From Burkholderia sp. Ax-1719 (GTDB lineage Bacteria; Pseudomonadota; Gammaproteobacteria; Burkholderiales; Burkholderiaceae), in contig NZ_VWWJ01000001.1 of NCBI RefSeq assembly GCF_011753055.1, positions 930,001-994,000 on the forward strand: a stretch of 64,000 nt of DNA, written 5' to 3'. Both the position numbers and the translations under genes were made by a program. The notes below the pieces were generated by a model, which was given only the letters and a program-made list of their open reading frames with translations, was not told the DNA's origin and did not search any database. The stretch's first letter is position 1. Every line of letters starts with the position of its first letter. Positions 59,763-64,000 of this stretch are shown here, in pieces.

Positions 59763-60638
59763 TTACACTGCAGGCGACCAGAGGTCGTAGTTGAGAACAT
59801 AGGCGTTTCCGTCGCGTTGCACCGAGGCTACCGTGGGGAGGTTGAAGTGCATTCCACTGACCGCCAGCCTTTCAGACACGATGCGATCTAGAATGCCCCC
59901 GCGTGTTCGTGCAGCGTGCGCTGGATCGCTATCAAACGCGATGGTCACCTCAGGGTGGGCCATTTGAATGTGGGGGAAATGCACAATATCCCCCCAGATC
60001 AGCAAAGCACCAGCTCCTTCGCCAAGCAGATAACCTGTATGGCCTGGAGTGTGTCCGAACAACGGAACAGCCTGAATGCCAGGAAGGATTGCTTCCTGGT
60101 AAAATGGGACCAGTCTTTCGTCATACGCATTGAATGCGTTCCGGGCGAGCGCGAAGAAGGGCTGAAATCCATCCGAAGCGCCGGAGTATGTACCGTCATC
60201 GCGCCAGAAAGCTAGCTCCTTTTCATGCACAAATAGCTGTTGGACGTTTCGGAACAAAGGTGTTTGAAGCGGCCCAGCCAGGCCTCCGATGTGATCGGGG
60301 TGCGCGTGCGTGAGAAGGATTGTATCGATTTGCAGGGGGTCAATTCCGGCAGCAGCGAGGGCGACCTGAAGTCGGCCCCCCCAGCCATTGACGCCTCCAG
60401 CTCCACTATCAATCAAAATCGTCCTGTCATTCGTCTGTACGACATAGACATTGATGTTCATTCGCGGAAGCGCAGGCACGCGACGCTGCTCGAGGAGGGC
60501 TTCTGCTTGAGCAGAATCGATCCCGTTAAGTAACTCAAACGAGACGTCCAGATAGCCGTCACTGAGCATTGTGACCAGCATATCGCCAATTTTTTTGCGA
60601 TTGATCGCCGGTGCCTGGAATTCGATGTTCGGGAGCAT
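59763..60638 (-). CDS. MBL-fold metallo-hydrolase
   Basis: A 291-residue metallo-beta-lactamase-fold protein. The start at 60638 (MLPNIEFQAP) has AAGG upstream; the longer frame to 60713 lacks one. The dinuclear metal motif is LTHAHPDHIGGL (His111, His113, Asp115, His116), with a later His in FGHTPGHTGYLL, an Asp in IWGDIVHFPH and a last His in SGMHFNLPTVA. This is the full ligand set, as in AHL-lactonase or glyoxalase-II relatives. It could hydrolyse a lactone or thioester of the neighbouring pathway. It lies 70 bases upstream of the AraC gene on the same strand. Confidence 0.9.
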   Translation of the reverse strand: MLPNIEFQAPAINRKKIGDMLVTMLSDGYLDVSFELLNGIDSAQAEALLEQRRVPALPRMNINVYVVQTNDRTILIDSGAGGVNGWGGRLQVALAAAGIDPLQIDTILLTHAHPDHIGGLAGPLQTPLFRNVQQLFVHEKELAFWRDDGTYSGASDGFQPFFALARNAFNAYDERLVPFYQEAILPGIQAVPLFGHTPGHTGYLLGEGAGALLIWGDIVHFPHIQMAHPEVTIAFDSDPAHAARTRGGILDRIVSERLAVSGMHFNLPTVASVQRDGNAYVLNYDLWSPAV

Positions 60639-61022
60639 AGTGAGCTTGCCTTGTCGATAAGACGATTGAGATGCTCGTTGGGGCACGGGGAGGTTGCCCC
60701 GTGACGAAAGCACCAGCGTAACGTCTCACTCAAGGCGGGGCCGCTCAATGTGCGTCGTCTACTGCTCAAGGTCGATAAGCTTGAACGATTGGCGCGTTGA
60801 TCCTTTGTGCCTTCTTCGGAGAGCGGCAATTCTGCGGATCGAGGAGCGGTACGAACAAGGCTGGCCACTGGGCCCACGGTTGAAGGGTGCGGCGACCGAA
60901 TTGCGGTTAGACGATGAGCCCGTCGTGTTGATTGGGCCTGAGAGTGCGAGATAACTACGAATGCGGTGGCGCAAAGTCAAGCGCGACCAGATTCTCACGG
61001 CCGCGCAACCTTATCCGCTGAA
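60639..61022. other. Intergenic region
   Basis: About 380 bases between two leftward genes, so it holds the MBL promoter and the end of the oxidoreductase transcript. CACGGGG (60684-60690) and CCCCGTG (60697-60703) form a 7-bp hairpin. A short frame ending near 60955 (RIEERYEQGWPLG...VLIGPESAR) is open but has no recognised family. Confidence 0.4.
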
Positions 61023-62018
61023 TTAATTAGCCACGCGCACTACGATCTTGCCAACTTGACTGCCAGCCTCCATGTAGCGCTGCGCTTCTGCAATCTCGTC
61101 GAACTCGAAAACACGGTCAATGATGGGGCGAAGTGCCTTCGATGCCAGGCCACGGGTGATGAATTCCTTCGCACCTTCCAAGCGGTCTGCGACTGTGGTG
61201 ATTTCGAACAGTTCGTAACCACGCACGCTGATATGCCTGGACAGAATGTCCATCACGGGGACCGGAATATCGCGAGGATCGAGCGCACCGTATTGGAAGA
61301 AGATACCGTCAAACGACAACGACTGAATGATGCTGCGCGCATTGGGACCGCCCACGGGATCGAATGCAACTCGTGCACCATTTCCTGCGGTGATTTCCAT
61401 AACGCGCTCTGCGAGGTCGGTGGCGCTGCTCAAAAAGACATGATCCGCACCGGCTTTGCGAAGAGCTTCAACCTTGCTGGGGCTGTTCGTAAGAGCGATA
61501 GTCGTTGCGCCCACCATTTTGGCAACCTGAATGGCAGCAAGGCCGACGCTGCTGGTCGCGGCGCCGAGAATTACCGTTTCGCCCCGACCGAGGTTGGCCA
61601 TATTGATAAGAGCGCCATAAGCGGTGGTGAACGCCATCCACGTTGCGGCGGCTTCTTCATCAGTGACACCATCAGGCGTCTTCACAACTGCATGGGCGGG
61701 AGCGTTGACGATCTCTCCGTACATGCCGTAATCGGCGAAGGAGAATGCAGGGATAACTGCGACCTTGTCTCCAACGCTGATGCCCGTTACATCCGATCCA
61801 ACCGCAACGACATCACCAGCGGCCTCATAACCAAGTTGTGCAGGAAATTGGGGGTCAATCACATACTGACCTGTCCGGTACATGATTTCGGCGCGGTTGA
61901 TTCCGAGCGCATGCACTTTAATCTGAACTTCGGTCGCGCGAGGAGCTGGCACCGAAACTTCAACAATTTCAAGCACTTCGGGTGCGCCGATACGGTTGAA
62001 GCGAACAGCCTTGGACAT
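61023..62018 (-). CDS. Quinone-oxidoreductase-like MDR alcohol dehydrogenase
   Basis: A 331-residue medium-chain dehydrogenase starting MSKAVRFNRIGAPEVLEIVE behind GAAAGGTGA. The GroES-like domain has VHALGINRAEIMYRTGQYV and QLGYEAAGDVVAVGSDVTGI. The Rossmann motif is ILGAATSSVGLAAIQVAKMV. The C-terminus reads LRPIIDRVFEFDEIAEAQRY, ending GSQVGKIVVRVAN. Zinc ligands are absent, so it is of the zinc-independent type that reduces quinones or enones with NADPH. It is the intact paralogue of the damaged gene at 40731-41691 and lies downstream of a LysR gene that is itself a paralogue of the one at 39683. Confidence 0.92.
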   Translation of the reverse strand: MSKAVRFNRIGAPEVLEIVEVSVPAPRATEVQIKVHALGINRAEIMYRTGQYVIDPQFPAQLGYEAAGDVVAVGSDVTGISVGDKVAVIPAFSFADYGMYGEIVNAPAHAVVKTPDGVTDEEAAATWMAFTTAYGALINMANLGRGETVILGAATSSVGLAAIQVAKMVGATTIALTNSPSKVEALRKAGADHVFLSSATDLAERVMEITAGNGARVAFDPVGGPNARSIIQSLSFDGIFFQYGALDPRDIPVPVMDILSRHISVRGYELFEITTVADRLEGAKEFITRGLASKALRPIIDRVFEFDEIAEAQRYMEAGSQVGKIVVRVAN

Positions 62019-62184
62019 AGATTCACCTTTCAGTTAGCAGACCGGCGCTACCGGCTATTTCGGCACCGCCATGGAAGCACTGTACTTCTGCGAGAAGGGC
62101 GAATAAATATCTCTCGTTCAAACTGATTGTTATGAAAAAATCGAACTGTCTCGGTGGATGCCTGTTTTTGCAGGCGCAGCTGAT

Positions 62185-62200
62185 TGACAATGAATTGTCA
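62185..62200. promoter_or_regulatory. Palindrome TGACAATGAATTGTCA
   Basis: TGACAA and TTGTCA are perfect inverted half-sites with a four-base spacer, between the LysR stop and the oxidoreductase start (167 bases upstream of it). It is a candidate LysR site; the half-site differs from the TGAAC sites of the paralogous locus. Confidence 0.5.
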
Positions 62201-62210
62201 TGCGATTACG

Positions 62211-63125
62211 TCAATCTTTAAGCCAGTTGTTATCCAGAGTTAAGAAATTGCCGAGCAACCAATCCAGGAATACTTGGACTTGCGGGGACAAATAGCTGCG
62301 ACTGGGATACAACAACGAAATCGGGCGCGGTGCCGGTTTTATATTTTGAAGAATTTCTACCAATGCGCCACTGGCGAGATGTTCATCGACGGCAACCCCT
62401 GGGGCCTGGATAATACCGAATCCTGCAAGGCCGCATCGGACATAAGCTTTTGACTCGTTGACACTTATTGACCCTCGACTGGTGTGGGTGCGGTCCTCAC
62501 CGTCGATTGTGAAATGCCAGGACAGCGGTCTGTTGCTGAGCCCTGAGAGGAAGCTGACTCCCCGATGACTCGGGAGGTCGTCGATGGACTGCGGTGTGCC
62601 GAACTCATTTAGATAGCTTGGCGAGGCGCACGTAACCATGATCGCTGTCCCTATGCGTCGGGCAATCATGCTTGAGTCCTGCAGGTCTCCAATTCGAAGT
62701 GCACAATCAACCCCTTCTGCGACCAGGTCGACAGCTCGATCCGTTACGCCCAGAATCAGCTCGATCGCAGGGTAAGTCTTGCTGAACTCCATAAGCGCAT
62801 CGATGAAACCTTGCTGCGCAAATGCAGCGGGGATATTGAGCCGGACGCGACCTCGGGGTGGCAGGCCTGATCTGCCGAACATTGTCGTCACCTCTGCGAC
62901 ATTCTTCAGAATCTCCTCAACACGCTCATAAAAGCTTTCTCCTTCTGGCGTTAAGTTGACTTTTCGCGTTGTCCGTTGAAACAATCGGACGCCCAATTTC
63001 GCCTCGAGCTCCTGGATGGCAACTGTCACCTGCGGACGCCCCATTTCCATCGCGTCAGAGACCTTGGTGAAACTTCCAAGCTCAGCGAGCTTGGAGAAAA
63101 CTCTCATCGATTGAAGAAGTTCCAT
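62211..63125 (-). CDS. LysR-family transcriptional regulator, paralogue of 39683-40606
   Basis: A 304-residue LysR protein. It begins MELLQSMRVFSKLAELGSFT and continues KVSDAMEMGRPQVTVAIQEL, nearly identical to the regulator at 39683. The effector domain (GRVRLNIPAAFAQQGFIDAL, VDCALRIGDLQDSSMIARRI) also matches along its whole length. It lies upstream of the intact oxidoreductase gene on the same strand and probably controls it. An AT-rich region precedes its start. The two copies likely arose by duplication and now regulate different sets. Confidence 0.94.
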   Translation of the reverse strand: MELLQSMRVFSKLAELGSFTKVSDAMEMGRPQVTVAIQELEAKLGVRLFQRTTRKVNLTPEGESFYERVEEILKNVAEVTTMFGRSGLPPRGRVRLNIPAAFAQQGFIDALMEFSKTYPAIELILGVTDRAVDLVAEGVDCALRIGDLQDSSMIARRIGTAIMVTCASPSYLNEFGTPQSIDDLPSHRGVSFLSGLSNRPLSWHFTIDGEDRTHTSRGSISVNESKAYVRCGLAGFGIIQAPGVAVDEHLASGALVEILQNIKPAPRPISLLYPSRSYLSPQVQVFLDWLLGNFLTLDNNWLKD

Positions 63126-63538
63126 ATTTGTTCTCTTAATAGGTTTAATCTAATTTTTTCGATATGTAACGGAAGTTAATATTTCCAGTTTTGTTATGTT
63201 GGCGTCGGATATATATGAGAATAATAGTACATTGTCGAGATGATTGTTTATTTTTTGCGGAACAGTGATTTTTTGAACAGAAGATTTATTGTTCGAAGAG
63301 ATGTGGCTAGTATTTCGTGTATCGGAAGGTTATCTCTCATCCCATTAGCTGGGAGTGCCGTGGCACCGAGACGTGAGCTGCATTGGCTTTTTGATTGCCG
63401 ATGCGTCGCAATTTGGATGTTGCTCAAGGCATGGGCACGCCGGATTGAGGACGCCGTTGCCATTCTAGAAGTTAAAAAAATTCCAAATAAGGAATCTGGA
63501 AAAATAGCTGCACATCTGCTCAATACTTGGAAGATAAT
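63126..63538. other. AT-rich intergenic region
   Basis: About 410 bases upstream of both the LysR gene (left) and the ChaC-like gene (right). A plus-strand frame at 63240-63542 (100 codons) and a minus-strand frame at 63248-63523 overlap each other. Neither has a domain or ribosome binding site, so I treat the region as non-coding with two promoters. Confidence 0.4.
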
Positions 63539-64000
63539 ATGAAAGACGAAGGTAAGGAAATCGTGATCTCGGATAAGTCCAGTATCTTGTCGCGCGAGTC
63601 AATTTTGTCCGGCGCCTATCTCAAGTCTTTCGAGAATATCCCAGGTTACACACCGTGGACGCCAGCCCGGATTCAGGATTCAATTGCACACACTTTGGCG
63701 CAACGACCTTGGGAAAAGCACATTTGGATGTTCGCATACGGTTCTTTAATCTGGAATCCGCTGGTAAACGTAGATTGCGTGGAAGTGGGGACCCTTTGCA
63801 ATTGGCATCGCAGTTTTTGTCTGAGAATTGACGCGGGGCGAGCAAGCCTTGATGCGCCGGGTAGGATGCTTGGGCTCGAGGCAGGCGGCTCGACTGATGG
63901 CCTTGCATTGCGTCTCGATGCGGCGAACCTTAGCGAGGACTTGATAGTCATCTGGACCCGCGAAATGGTACTTGGCTCCTACAAGCCGACGTGGGCGCCG
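63539..64000 (+). CDS. ChaC-like gamma-glutamylcyclotransferase (3' part outside window)
   Basis: The first 154 residues are visible; the gene runs off the right edge. The ATG at 63539 has GGAAG upstream. The N-terminal 65 residues are polar, then the substrate loop MFAYGSLIWNP appears, which is the ChaC signature (YGSLIWNP). It is followed by a beta-barrel core with LCNWHRSFCLRIDAGRAS and LGLEAGGSTDGLALRLDAAN. ChaC enzymes split glutathione's gamma-glutamyl bond to give 5-oxoproline and Cys-Gly. The catalytic Glu (about residue 115 in ChaC1) should lie in the later part (probably in TREM, near residue 143). It is not linked to the LysR gene. Confidence 0.88.
   Translation, partial: MKDEGKEIVISDKSSILSRESILSGAYLKSFENIPGYTPWTPARIQDSIAHTLAQRPWEKHIWMFAYGSLIWNPLVNVDCVEVGTLCNWHRSFCLRIDAGRASLDAPGRMLGLEAGGSTDGLALRLDAANLSEDLIVIWTREMVLGSYKPTWAP

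Overview
The window looks like a piece of a Burkholderiaceae chromosome, most likely Paraburkholderia, Caballeronia or Burkholderia. The signs are high GC, ATGA-coupled operons, a DUF4148 exported peptide and other small secreted proteins of the type common in that family, and many LysR, AraC and MFS genes. The genus is inferred from gene content only; there is no rRNA or marker gene. The first 10.8 kb is visibly more GC-rich than the rest, and the block at about 13-32 kb is the most AT-rich and gene-poor.

Region 1 (1-10.8 kb) is an organosulfur-type acquisition cluster. It has a flavin monooxygenase of the NtaA/SnaA class (cut by the window edge), a TonB-dependent receptor, an SfnB-like acyl-CoA-dehydrogenase-fold oxidoreductase, a complete oligopeptide-type ABC importer (Tat-exported binding protein, two permeases, one fused double ATPase) and an alpha/beta hydrolase. 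The last six genes form one tightly coupled operon.

Region 2 (10.8-32.9 kb) is a genomic island. It starts with decayed sequence and a YhcG-type PD-(D/E)xK protein. A cluster of unknowns follows: an XRE regulator with a 15-bp tandem-repeat array in front of it, a HAD-fold protein, an excisionase-like HTH protein and several orphans. Next come a 696-residue protein with an Mrr-like nuclease domain, a decayed IS607-type resolvase and a C5 cytosine methyltransferase. The right part is a Tn7-like transposition module (tnsA-, tnsB-, tnsC- and tniQ-like genes) facing right. It is divergent from a DUF6471 gene and a tyrosine-recombinase gene. The TnsA homologue appears to have lost its nuclease residues, and the tyrosine recombinase appears to have lost its first catalytic Arg. 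These are the most unusual features of the window.

Region 3 (32.9-48.2 kb) is mixed metabolic sequence. It holds an AraC / DUF1479 / FucP-like sugar transporter set, an MFS exporter, and a redox cluster (SDR, LysR, a frameshifted quinone-oxidoreductase, an MDR enzyme, LysR). It also has a HipBA-type toxin-antitoxin pair behind a three-copy operator, an LLM flavin oxidoreductase and small exported proteins.

Region 4 (48.4-60.7 kb) begins with a second decayed copy of the IS607-type element. It continues with an acid/CoA catabolic cluster: MFS importer, CaiB/BaiF CoA-transferase, crotonase-fold enzyme, LysR, MHS-type transporter, alpha/beta hydrolase, SDR, iron-type alcohol dehydrogenase, thioesterase, AraC regulator and MBL hydrolase. 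A plausible reading is uptake of an organic acid, CoA activation, ring or ester cleavage, alcohol oxidation and thioester release; the substrate is unknown.

Region 5 (61-64 kb) carries an intact quinone-oxidoreductase and a LysR gene that are paralogues of the frameshifted enzyme and LysR at 39.7-41.7 kb, then the start of a ChaC-like gamma-glutamylcyclotransferase.
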